Shown here in pieces: positions 27,901 to 35,200 of a DNA stretch of 41,372 bases. Position numbers and translations under genes: made by a program. Location of the stretch: positions 1 through 41,372 of the forward strand of contig CAMUKG010000014.1 in assembly GCA_947089425.1 (NCBI GenBank). Reading direction: 5' to 3'. The notes below the pieces were generated by a model. It had not been told where the DNA came from. It saw only the letters and a program-made list of their open reading frames with translations, and did no database searches. The stretch is from an uncultured Clostridia bacterium. Lineage in GTDB: Bacteria > Bacillota > Clostridia > Christensenellales > Pumilibacteraceae. How positions within the stretch are numbered: position 1 is the first letter of the stretch; each line of letters opens with the position of its first letter.

Positions 27901-30900
27901 GCTCCGCTTCCGTCATACAAAATACCGTCTTCCGAAGAGTAATTTTCGTTCCCCGCTTCCACGTGTATTTCCGAAAGCGAAGAACACCCTTTAAACGCGT
28001 CTTTAAGGTCGGTGTAATCGTAACGGCTCGTTATGTCGGTGATAAAGTTTGCGCCGCCGAAATCTTCGTAGTCGTATTCGTTAAACGTATAGTCGTTAAT
28101 AAGGCATCTTTCGAGCGGAATTGTTTTAAGTCTTGCGGGCAACGTAATAGCCGCAAGCGAAGAGCACCCCTCAAACGCCCAGTCGTAGAGCGTGAGCGGC
28201 AACGCGGCGGCTTTACTTTCAGGTGCGGAAAAAATCACTTCCGCTAAACCTATGCAACCTTTAAACGCCTGACTGCCCACGTCGGTAACGCTTGCGGGAA
28301 TAACGACTTTCGTAAGTCCCGCCACGTTTTCGAACGCGTTCGCTTTTATAGAAGTCACGTTTTTATCTGCGGGAATTGCGTATTCCCCCTCAAGTCGGGT
28401 CGGAACAAACGTAAGTTGCGACGCGACGCGAGTATCCGCTCGACCGCTGTCGTACAATACGCCGCCGTGCGTCCAATAGCGAATATTATTGTTGCCCTCC
28501 ACGTGTCGTATTTCTATTTCTTGCAACGCGGTGCACCCGCCGAAAGGCGACACTTCGGATATTGAAAGTATGCTGTCGGGTATGCTGATTTTTTTTACGG
28601 ACGTGCAACCGTAAAAGGCGTTGGGGCCCAAAATTACAGGCAACCCCTTGTAGGTTTCGGGTACGAAAATTTCCGTTTGACCGTAAATTCGCAAACCTTT
28701 GGCTACCGAATATACCTTACGCCCTTCGAATTCGGTCTCGGTGTAATCGAGAATAAGGTCGCGCCAAAATGCGTGCAATTCCACATTCTCGGGACGAGGC
28801 CAACCGAAAATACTTGCGCCCACCTCGTCGGTGTATTGCAACCCTTTGCCGCCGCTCTCACCGAACCAACCGCCGAACGACTTATCTTCGCTCACGCCGT
28901 TCGGTACGGGAAGAGTAAATGGCATACCAAATAAAACGGTGAACTTTTCTGTGCCGTCGAGCGGTCTGCCGTCGTCGTAATACAGCGTAACGGTATAGCT
29001 CTTGGGCGCGTAGTAAGCGTAAAGTTTAACGTCGGCGCCGTAATAAAAGTAATCGTCTTTGCAAGCGGCTCCGTTGGAATTAGGGCCTTTCTCGGTGTTG
29101 TACCATGCGCGGAAATCGTAACCTTGTTTTTCGGCTACGGGAAGACTTTCGGCGGTGCCGTTCATCTTGTCGCCGTCAGCCTTATACTGCAACTCGACAT
29201 TTGCAGAGCCGCCGTTTGCGTCATACGTCACCGTGTAGGCGAATACTGTAAACGTCGCCCATTCGCTGTCTTCGCTTCCGTCGTTAAAACGCACGCTTAC
29301 GGAATTGTCGCCCGCTTTCGTCAGAGCGATTTCCGCAAAATTCGCGCCGTCTTCTATTTTGAGCGGCGTGCCGTCGTTTACCTTAACTTCGTAGTATACA
29401 GCGCCCACAACATGCCGCCACGAAACAACGCTGTGCGAATAGTTAAGCGTGGCATACATAGCGTAATACCTAATGTCGAGCGGGTCGCTCCACAGTGAAT
29501 TTTGCGCGCCGTTAGCTCTAATCGAAAGCGTATAATCCGTGTCGCTCCAAGTAAGATCTCCATTATTCAATTCAAGCGAGGTTTGTGTGCCGTTCGTATT
29601 CACCTCAGTTTCGCCCACCTTCACGGTGTAGCTCGTTGCGCCTTTCACTTCGTTCCAGCTCAAAGTGTTGCCCGTAATGCGTATGTTCGAAGGAGTGGCA
29701 AGCCGAGCAAGCGAGAGAGAAAGTTCTGCCGCCGCGCCCGCTTTGTATCCCTTTATTTCGGCGTGAACGCTCACCGTCGTTTTCGCGTCGCAAAATTCGT
29801 ATTCTTTTATGCAGAAACTTGTTTTCTTGTCATTATTAACCGATATGCCGTGCTTGTGTTCGGCATTCTCGCAACTAACGTGCACTCGGTAATTTGTAAT
29901 GCCGTCAACCGCGTCCCACGCGAATATTTGCGTGTCTTCGTCAAACGCAAGATTTTTCACGTCGTAAACGCCTTTCCCGTAGGTAAACTCGGATACCGAC
30001 GGAGCGTAGTTCGCCGCAACCGCTTTAACGGTAAAGCGAATGCCGCCCTCTTGCATAGCGCAATCAGAAAAATCAAAAGTATTGCGCTTGCCTATGTCTA
30101 ATTCGGTATGATTATGATTTTTGTCGCCGCAATCCACCGATATTAGATATTTGTCGGCATGCTCAACTTCGCCGAACAATAACGCGCCGTTCTCAACCTT
30201 GAAGAAAGGCACTTTTTTCAGCCATTTGTTTATGTAATACCTAAAAGTCGTGTCGGAATTATTTTTTTCTTGCGATGCAATCGCCGTAACTTTCACCACA
30301 TAGTCGCCCGCAGGACTTTCCGAAAATTTTACCGGCTTACTCGTGGACGGAATATCTTCGTTTATCGCCTTAAAGCCGGACGGGCCGCTCACTTCGATTT
30401 TATACTTGGTCGCGTTTTCTACGCTGTTCCACAATATAAGATTGTTTTGTATGTCCGCTTGCGGCGCGGCAAGTTTATCCGTTTTGGCTTTGGAATACCA
30501 TAAGGCGTACAGCGTGGCGTCTCCGTCGAACTCGGTAACGCCTTCGGCAAACTTATACGACAGTTTTTCTCTGTCGCCGTACATGCTTATCCACCACCCC
30601 GCAAAGGCGTATCCCTCTCTTTGCGGCTCTGGCGCGTTATAAAGTTTTCCGCCTACGGTTTTTCTGCTTTCGAGCGGTTCCGCATCGGCATAGCAGAGGT
30701 CGAACGATATAAGCCGCTCGTTCTCGGGAGCGAAATTACTGTCTATCCACTTAGCGTACAGCGTAATATTTTCGGTCACAACCGACGAAAAATCATACGC
30801 CGCTTGCGCGCAATCGGAGTCTGAATACCACGCCACAAAAGCGAAGCCCTCTTTTTGCGGGTCGGCGGGCTTAGGCGCTTTCTTGCCGTTCCGCACCGTT

Positions 30901-31325
30901 ACAGAATCCACCGTGCTCCCGCCTTTCGTATCGAAAGAAACGGTGAAATCCATTTTCTTATAAAACGTCATTTCAATGCCGTCATACGTCAAAACAATCG
31001 CGTTGCCCTTTAATTTCGCCGTAAGCGTTCCGTTTGCATATGTAAGAGTTAGCGCGCCGTCTTTATTTGTGTAACTGCCCGACATTTGCGAACCTTTTAT
31101 CGAACAATCAAACTTTCCGCCATCCGAAAGATTGAGAGCATACTCCTCATCTCCGTCATAGCAATAATATTGCCCTACTTCCGCGCCGCGAGCGTCCTCT
31201 TTGCTTTTTTCGGAACAACGAACAACCCCGAAAATCGTCACGCCAGCCAAAACAGCCGCAAGCAAGCCGATAAGTAAAAATATAATAAGTTTTGTTTTTT
31301 TCTTTGCCATTTCTATCTTAGCCAT
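21921..31325 (-). CDS. Giant InlB/FN3/BspA-LRR/PPC surface protein
   Basis: This 3134-residue predicted surface protein has one N-terminal membrane segment (about 12-35). The cysteine after it (VVRCS) is not a good lipobox, so it is probably membrane-anchored. In order I see a small beta domain (about 45-125) and two InlB B-repeat modules (about 126-280, ending TLYAKW and TLYALW). Four or five FN3-like domains follow (DNA about 29240-30500), then two further InlB-like modules, and several dozen BspA-type LRR_5 repeats (DNA about 23400-28750). It closes with one more InlB repeat and four PPC-like domains (about 2718-3133). There is no LPXTG-like signal. Two starts are possible: ATG 31325 abuts its AAGGA site, while ATG 31310 lies 15 bases from it. 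Adhesion is the usual role of such proteins; the ligand is unknown. Confidence 0.92.
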   Translation of the reverse strand: MAKIEMAKKKTKLIIFLLIGLLAAVLAGVTIFGVVRCSEKSKEDARGAEVGQYYCYDGDEEYALNLSDGGKFDCSIKGSQMSGSYTNKDGALTLTYANGTLTAKLKGNAIVLTYDGIEMTFYKKMDFTVSFDTKGGSTVDSVTVRNGKKAPKPADPQKEGFAFVAWYSDSDCAQAAYDFSSVVTENITLYAKWIDSNFAPENERLISFDLCYADAEPLESRKTVGGKLYNAPEPQREGYAFAGWWISMYGDREKLSYKFAEGVTEFDGDATLYALWYSKAKTDKLAAPQADIQNNLILWNSVENATKYKIEVSGPSGFKAINEDIPSTSKPVKFSESPAGDYVVKVTAIASQEKNNSDTTFRYYINKWLKKVPFFKVENGALLFGEVEHADKYLISVDCGDKNHNHTELDIGKRNTFDFSDCAMQEGGIRFTVKAVAANYAPSVSEFTYGKGVYDVKNLAFDEDTQIFAWDAVDGITNYRVHVSCENAEHKHGISVNNDKKTSFCIKEYEFCDAKTTVSVHAEIKGYKAGAAAELSLSLARLATPSNIRITGNTLSWNEVKGATSYTVKVGETEVNTNGTQTSLELNNGDLTWSDTDYTLSIRANGAQNSLWSDPLDIRYYAMYATLNYSHSVVSWRHVVGAVYYEVKVNDGTPLKIEDGANFAEIALTKAGDNSVSVRFNDGSEDSEWATFTVFAYTVTYDANGGSANVELQYKADGDKMNGTAESLPVAEKQGYDFRAWYNTEKGPNSNGAACKDDYFYYGADVKLYAYYAPKSYTVTLYYDDGRPLDGTEKFTVLFGMPFTLPVPNGVSEDKSFGGWFGESGGKGLQYTDEVGASIFGWPRPENVELHAFWRDLILDYTETEFEGRKVYSVAKGLRIYGQTEIFVPETYKGLPVILGPNAFYGCTSVKKISIPDSILSISEVSPFGGCTALQEIEIRHVEGNNNIRYWTHGGVLYDSGRADTRVASQLTFVPTRLEGEYAIPADKNVTSIKANAFENVAGLTKVVIPASVTDVGSQAFKGCIGLAEVIFSAPESKAAALPLTLYDWAFEGCSSLAAITLPARLKTIPLERCLINDYTFNEYDYEDFGGANFITDITSRYDYTDLKDAFKGCSSLSEIHVEAGNENYSSEDGILYDGSGAKLLYCPSGRTKSVRIRSSASEISDGAFYGSKAVYIIEIPSNVTKLGELAFYKSNVRTLSFGGGIESEPLVIGKCAFACTSLENMTFESGSNVSEFDSLAFYDCKKLTSLGLPKTLQKVGYRAFYRCSALTEVAFADNDGANASLTFGGETFNYCAKLETLTLPKQAKNLPGFVGCSSLKNINVSESSLYLSEQNGAVFDKAQTTLFYFPENATEYKVPESVTAIAEGAFRENKKLQRITLGKNLQTIGKNAFYQCEALTEVIFASGGSEDLIIEANAFYNCSAITALNLPSRIRAIGDFAFYKVGELSALTFGGADSRLESIGESAFAYTGANTVRIPKNVTVLSAESFAYSPVKRITFEDGSRLSTIAYKAFYCSSLTSFTVPNTVTVIAPQAFADNASLAELIFVSGGTDDLIIGAVDSEHKEDGYFAYGESFARCTALASVFLPSRTTELGYATFYGCSSLKTVTFAGEGEESGLKFIPDRAFAFSGLTSVIIPKSVRNCDAIKTNPAATDAYHAAAVSEGAFAGCVSLQTVTFESGNANDVTIDKWAFKDCALLTKIVLPANITSYTDETGAELNTFFSNSSVFDGCTALQTLEMDNNEKYKAYEGIIYNSDFSAVVVCPPGIKRANIHDNVKTLNSATFSSCKSLTYISIPATLSNLVNALKASGRTIDVRVNEGQTDVIKLDNGVLCAAENGNPVAVLYVPDTLTGTFEIPKTVTRIAELAFNESKLSQVTFEESSNSALGDLYIESSAFMMSEIAEITLPARLVSLGENAFISCGNLSSVTFDANCRLSELGNAAFYKCVALASIEFPASVKEIPDATGSFNLFGGCANLTSITFGDGSRLEKIGSYAFAGSNINSIEIPASVTVIGEHAFDGSALTSVQFGSASRCETIGAYAFYGCGALSSFQIPASVKTVANGAFGGCGALASVTVGENSALQIIGNAAFSGCTVLGNFAVPSGVTNIGDEAFLGCASITYIALPFGVRSLGRAVFSGCTSLASIANIENVVSYGESCFARTALTEFVLPNGITELAASLFERCTKLTTVVIPDTVHTVGENAFNGCSSLASVKLPVNARFNEIPDHMFSGCRKLTEIALPNTVKTIGSYAFSSTGINEFVVPDSVMVIKSGAFSGCVSLRKITGLRYVTQISSMRDGSPFDGCVRLTEIELPVTAAFTTISSALLQNCTGLTHIKIPSNVQRIESYAFAGCTSLQSVEFEGGVNYIGAYAFYNCQKLNNVTLPSSMRTIANCAFGACYGLEAIELNYGLQSLGHSAFANCTRLSELALPATLYEIGSYAFRNCLALRSAAVIPASVTSIGYNPFAGSSVESYSISGDNAYLRVENDALIAATDDGDVIIAFPSKITGSYTIQPNMIVGPHAFEDSALGEIVLSPDVRLIYDYDAYSSTADRYKGYNFNNSAITRVVILGKNQSITICAFGFAGMTLSDGIYFIGSEAEWLTNVAQDGNRTLREANRYYYSETYAPGTWHYAENEIRFWQEQDLKPVTYSFRLNNGEDAESVKEVFLSADQLPKPQKDDCVFDGWYDNAEFSGKPIKFPYFTGSDATLYAKWANIYDCDGSTKEKAHRVTLDAVYEKTVNTKDTWFAIMLLQETRLKITVRSASSIMCALYDSDGSQTDSNNGEFVAVKNFAADTYYLNVAVYYGANDCTVRVEQIPETEGSTKNKAIELDISKAYEQSFDAGEYWFKLTLSENTAFNMYAEGASLSYIMYNDKDVAIKGGSLPASGIEAETGVYYLKVYTSGSLSGFTLKIAPEPGSSMATAAEAELNKTYSVKTSGMYWLKFTPDISAKVIITASSYLAGGTMYAYIYDESGALIKESGYAYTSSLSLKCVFVENKTYYVAVRPMTGSSLSVTFAAEQIATPTGLSKDTAVEVDLSQDFSQRLYADLMPCWFTFTLSNEADIQVNFIDTGYNDIVYVLFDEDGNTVANGRFNWGESTFELTEKLKSGKYYLLVNLWGNSYDDFTINIAEL

Positions 31326-31380
31326 TCCTTTCTATTTTTGCTTTATGCTCGTAGCGATTACGGTTTATAATTTTATATAA

Positions 31381-31572
31381 CAAAAAAAGACCGCGTCATA
31401 TTCCGCAGTCTTCTTTGACCTTATTATGTTTTTTCTTAACTTGATTAACTAACGAACGAAACAACTCCCGACGTTTACTTTAATTTTGCAACTAACGGTT
31501 TTGTCCGTTTGCCGTGCTATTCTATATCATCGCGCATATTTCACCAACTTTTGCGACGAATATATAATACAC
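31381..31572 (-). ncRNA. Candidate leader RNA or small RNA (about 190 nt)
   Basis: The predicted transcript runs from about 31572 (seven bases past the -10 box) to the T-run after the terminator at about 31381. It contains a bulged 8-bp hairpin (31505-31512 with 31488-31498, loop ACAAAA). Its first bases (AUAUUC..CGC) can pair with GCGGAAUAU, the terminator's left arm and loop, so an antiterminated form is possible. A six-codon frame, MRDDIE, lies at 31537-31517 behind a GGUGA. I cannot match it to T-box, 6S or any riboswitch class I know. Confidence 0.4.
31387..31412 (-). terminator. Intrinsic terminator upstream of the giant LRR gene
   Basis: On the minus strand AAGACTGCG (31412-31404) pairs with CGCGGTCTT (31395-31387) through nine base pairs, one of them a G-T wobble, with an 8-base loop, followed by a run of seven T (31388-31382). 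It lies downstream of the promoter at 31579-31607 and about 60 bases before the giant gene, so it either ends a small RNA or acts as an attenuator. Confidence 0.75.
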
Positions 31573-31578
31573 ATATAT

Positions 31579-31607
31579 AGTATAATACATTGCCACACAT
31601 TTGTCAA
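31579..31607 (-). promoter_or_regulatory. Strong sigma-A promoter before the giant LRR gene
   Basis: On the minus strand a perfect -35 TTGACA (31607-31602), a 17-base spacer and a -10 TATACT (31584-31579) form a near-consensus sigma-A promoter. The predicted start is about 31572. It is the best promoter match in the minus-strand gene cluster and lies about 250 bases upstream of the giant surface-protein gene. Confidence 0.75.
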
Positions 31608-31663
31608 CAAATTACGCTCAACTTTTTCGATTGACTTTTCGGATTGCTTAAAAGCCAAAAACT

Positions 31664-32206
31664 TTATTCCCAAATAGGCAACGGACTCAAAAATATTATG
31701 TCGTCTCTTTGCGCGGCTTCTCCTTCGGCAAGCACCGCAGCTTTAACGGCGACTTCGCCGCCCGCCTCCCGCACGAGCTCGCAAAGCGCCTCAATCGAGC
31801 CGCCCGACGATATTACGTCGTCTACCACCGCCACGCGTTTGCAGCAAAGCAATCGTACGTCGTGCGCCGACAAATAAAACCTTTGTTCTCCCTTCGTGGT
31901 TATGCTTTTAACAGCCACCGAAATGCCGTCTTGCATGTATAGCTTTTTGCTCTTTCGCGCAACCGCATAAAAACTTTGCCCGAGCTCGCGCGCAACGCAG
32001 TGCGCAAGTTGCAAGCCTTTGCTTTCGGCGGTGAGAATAACGTCCGCTTTGCCCGCAAGCTTTTCCGAGAGCTTACGAGCGCAAAATTCGGTGAGCTCAA
32101 CATTGCCGTGCAAATTGAAAAACGCTATCTTCGGTCCGTTTTCAAGCCTCATAACGGGTAATTCTTCTCTTCTGCCGCAAATATCGATTGCAAAAAATTC
32201 TTCCAT
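31664..32206 (-). CDS. Purine-type phosphoribosyltransferase
   Basis: This 180-residue protein is a type I phosphoribosyltransferase. The PRPP-binding signature VVDDVISSGGS lies at 127-137. An upstream loop with TAESKGLQLA (59-68) and an RKSKKLYM stretch (84-91) resemble adenine/xanthine phosphoribosyltransferases. Such enzymes join a free base to PRPP in salvage, and some relatives act as regulators. Base specificity cannot be read from the sequence. The start lies 5 bases after the stop of the 3051-residue Ig-like gene, and its GAGG ribosome site (32217-32220) lies inside that gene's last codons, so translation is probably coupled. A housekeeping-type enzyme in this position is unexpected. 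Confidence 0.85.
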   Translation of the reverse strand: MEEFFAIDICGRREELPVMRLENGPKIAFFNLHGNVELTEFCARKLSEKLAGKADVILTAESKGLQLAHCVARELGQSFYAVARKSKKLYMQDGISVAVKSITTKGEQRFYLSAHDVRLLCCKRVAVVDDVISSGGSIEALCELVREAGGEVAVKAAVLAEGEAAQRDDIIFLSPLPIWE

Positions 32207-32211
32207 AATTT

Positions 32212-35200
32212 TTATGCCTCAGAGATAATTTCGGGCGTTTCTACGGGAGTCGCGTTAACCTTATAGGCAACTTCAAACGTTACCGTTGCGAACACATATT
32301 CCCCGCTCTCGTTTTCGAACATAACGTCGCATTCAAGCGTTTCGGTTTGCTCATCGCCGTCTTCGTCATAGTCGGCTGTCACCGTTATTCCGTTGGAGCT
32401 TATTTCCGCGTTCACATGTTCGGAATTATTTTTCACGGCGGTAATTGTGCCGTTAAACCCTTCGAACGTTACGTTATAAATAATTTTGCCCGCCGTCGTA
32501 GCAGTGTCGCCCTCGCCGACCGTTGCCGTAATTCCCGCACTGTCGGCGGCTATAACTACCTCGACTGTGTTCTCAACAACCGCGCCGCTTTCGAGAGTGG
32601 CTTTAACTTTTATTACCGTTTTGCCCGACCTGCCGCTTACCGCAGTAAACGCGCCCGAAGTATTCGACGCGAGCGTTACGCTGTTACCGCTCGTCACCGT
32701 ATATTCGTATTGCGCGTTTTCGCCGCCATCCGATAGCGAGGGAACAACCGCGCCGCCGTTTTCGTTTCTCGTAACTTCGAGCGTAAGCGTAGGAACGGAA
32801 GTTGTTATTTCAAGTTCGAACGTGAACTCCAAGCCGCCGAGCACGCCGCCGAGCACGCCGCCGTTTACGGTAGCCGAAACGGTTACGGGAATTGTGCGCG
32901 ATTCGTAGCTTCCCACAAAATTGCCTTGCGCGTCGATTGTTACGTATTTTTTGTCCGCATCGCCAACCGCGAACTCGAAATCGCCGCTATGCGCATAGTT
33001 GAACGCAACCGTTATTTTAGTGCTCGTCGCCGTAGCGGTAAGCTTCGGAAGCGCGGGAATAGGAACGTCGTATCCCTTACTCAAAATTTCGCCCGTATAA
33101 CTGCAATCGCCCTTAACGCGGTAATAAAGCGTAACCTTAACGGGGGTGCTTTCGGAATTCGGCGTAATCACAAAGCCCGTAGCGCCGTGAGTGGATAAGC
33201 GCGACGAATATTCTTTTACTTGCACAAACAACACTTCGAAGCCGCTACCCGCAAACGTAAAGCTACCCGTAAACGAAACGGGATTGATTTGGGCGTTAGG
33301 CGTAAGCGTTCCGAGCGAAAGCTCGCCGGGAACGGGCGCGGCAACCGAAGTAACGGTAGCCTCGCAATTTATCGAGGTTCCTTTATATGCGCCGCTTGTA
33401 AGGCTCGCGCTAACCGCAATTTTTATAGTTCCGCCAAACGACGAATCTTTCAGTTTAAATTCGCCCGTAGTTGCGTTCAAGTTGATATACTTCGCTTGCG
33501 TCTGGTCTGCAAGCGCAAACGAGAACGTTGCGCTGTCGCCCGAAGAAACTACGGGGATTATTACGCCACCTTGAACGTTAGCCGTAAGCGTGGGCGCAGT
33601 TGCGGCGAGAACCTCAATTTCGGCGGTAATGCCCGTGAGCACAAGTCCGTTATAAGGCTCGCCCGACACGGTCACGCTCACAGTAACTTTCGCGCTTTGT
33701 TTTTGCGACGTTTTCGCAAACGTAAAGCTACCGTCGGGAGCAAGCAAAATTCCGCTTCCTTCCGTTACGGCATAGGCGTAACCAAACGTATACCCGTCTC
33801 CGTTCTCTATCGTCGCGGTAATTTGTCCGCCGTTGCCGTCTTCCGAAAGCTTAAAGCCCACTTCGGAGAGCACGGGAGCGCGCTTGCCCGTAACCGACAG
33901 AGTCACAGTCTTTTCCCACACGTTGCCGTCGTAAGTTCCGCCCTCGTAATCGCCGCCCTCTATTTTCATGAAGACGCGGAGCACAACGTTGCCGCCGAGC
34001 GACAGAGTTTTGGGCGTAAGCGTGAACGTGTTTTCAGTCGAATAAACGTCGTATGCTGTATCATAATTATCAAGCAGTTCTTTGCCCGAAAGCACATCTA
34101 TTTTGTATTGCGCGCCGCTAAACGTTTTTCCGTCGTTGGCTACAAACGTATTTCCGTTTTGCGTCACTTCGAACTCGGGCACTGCAATAGGCAATACGGT
34201 GAAATCGAACTCTCCGTAATACGCTCTATTGTTCGAATCGGTGTGAGTTACAAACAGCTTAACGGTTTTGTTCGCCGTGCCGTAGTTGGCGTTTGGCAAA
34301 ACTTTTAAATAGTCGCCCTCTTGCGCAACGAATGCGGAATCGGACGAAATGCTTATTCCCGTAAGCACATTCCCGTCCGCGCTCTTAAACAGCGTTTTCA
34401 AGTCGATTCTTTCGCCAGCTTTTGCCGAGAATTTGCTCGACGCCGATTGCTTCGCAAGCCATGTTACGCAAACGCGTTCTGTCACGGTATACTCGGCTCC
34501 CGCATAATCGCCGCCAACAATTTTTACTGTGGCTGTAATGTTCGCTTCGGAAGAAGCGGGTACGGTTTCACCGCCGTAAATTGCGGGCACGAACGTGTTG
34601 CCCGAAATCGAGCCCCACTCGCTCTTGTCTACCGAATAACTCGCCGCAATATATTCGCGAGAAATATTTCCCACGCTCGCGGTAAAAGTAAGTTTTGAAT
34701 TGCCGCTAACATAGCGAACGCCGCTTATACCCACGCCGCCGTCCACAGTCAAAGTTGCGGACGCGGGCATAACGGTAACTTTGATTGTTCCCTTTACGGG
34801 CGTAGCTCCGCTATAATAGCCGCCAGTAACTTTAAACGTATAGCCTAATTCGAACACGGCACCGTCTTTCGCCGCTTCCCCTCTCGTATACGTTCCGCTT
34901 CCGTCTTTATTTTGCGAAACAACGAGTGTTCCGTATATATTATCGTAGGTGTATTCAACCTCGTAAGCAAAACTATTATCGCCGCTGTCGTGCGTTACGT
35001 TTAGAAGCGCACCCAAATCGAGCGTTTGTTGATTTGCCGCGAGCTTAGCTTCTTCTGTCACCGAAATTGCGGGCGAAGCGTAAACGTTCACGGTTACGGG
35101 AATTTCAAACGTCTCTTTGTAGCCGTTGTAAAGTCCGCCGCTAACCGTAACGGTCACTACAAGCGTGGCATTTCCGCCGCCAAGCAACTTTTTCGCACTC

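Larger units (their letters stand above)
31326..31663 (-). other. Intergenic region with promoter and leader/terminator
   Basis: This 338-base gap lies between the phosphoribosyltransferase gene and the giant LRR gene. On the minus strand it contains a consensus promoter (31579-31607), a predicted transcript of about 190 nt with an internal hairpin, and an intrinsic terminator (31387-31412), followed by about 60 A/T-rich bases to the giant gene's start. No protein longer than a few residues is encoded. I see no clear terminator directly behind the phosphoribosyltransferase. Confidence 0.7.

Noticed and set aside
23400..28750. CRISPR-like or simple tandem DNA repeat in the LRR region
   Set aside because: The periodicity is in a continuous protein frame (about 23 residues per repeat) with degenerate DNA. 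There are no identical direct repeats with unique spacers.
31381..31572. T-box, 6S RNA or known riboswitch before the giant gene
   Set aside because: The length fits 6S RNA, but I see no closing terminal stem with a central bubble, no T-box AGGGUGG-type motif and no riboswitch core that I know. It is left as an unassigned leader or small RNA.
33220..34308. A 362-codon plus-strand reading frame opposite the Ig-like giant gene
   Set aside because: It lies fully antisense to a continuous 3051-codon gene, its product is rich in R, H, F and V without any domain, and similar long antisense frames accompany every large gene here. It is a shadow of codon usage.
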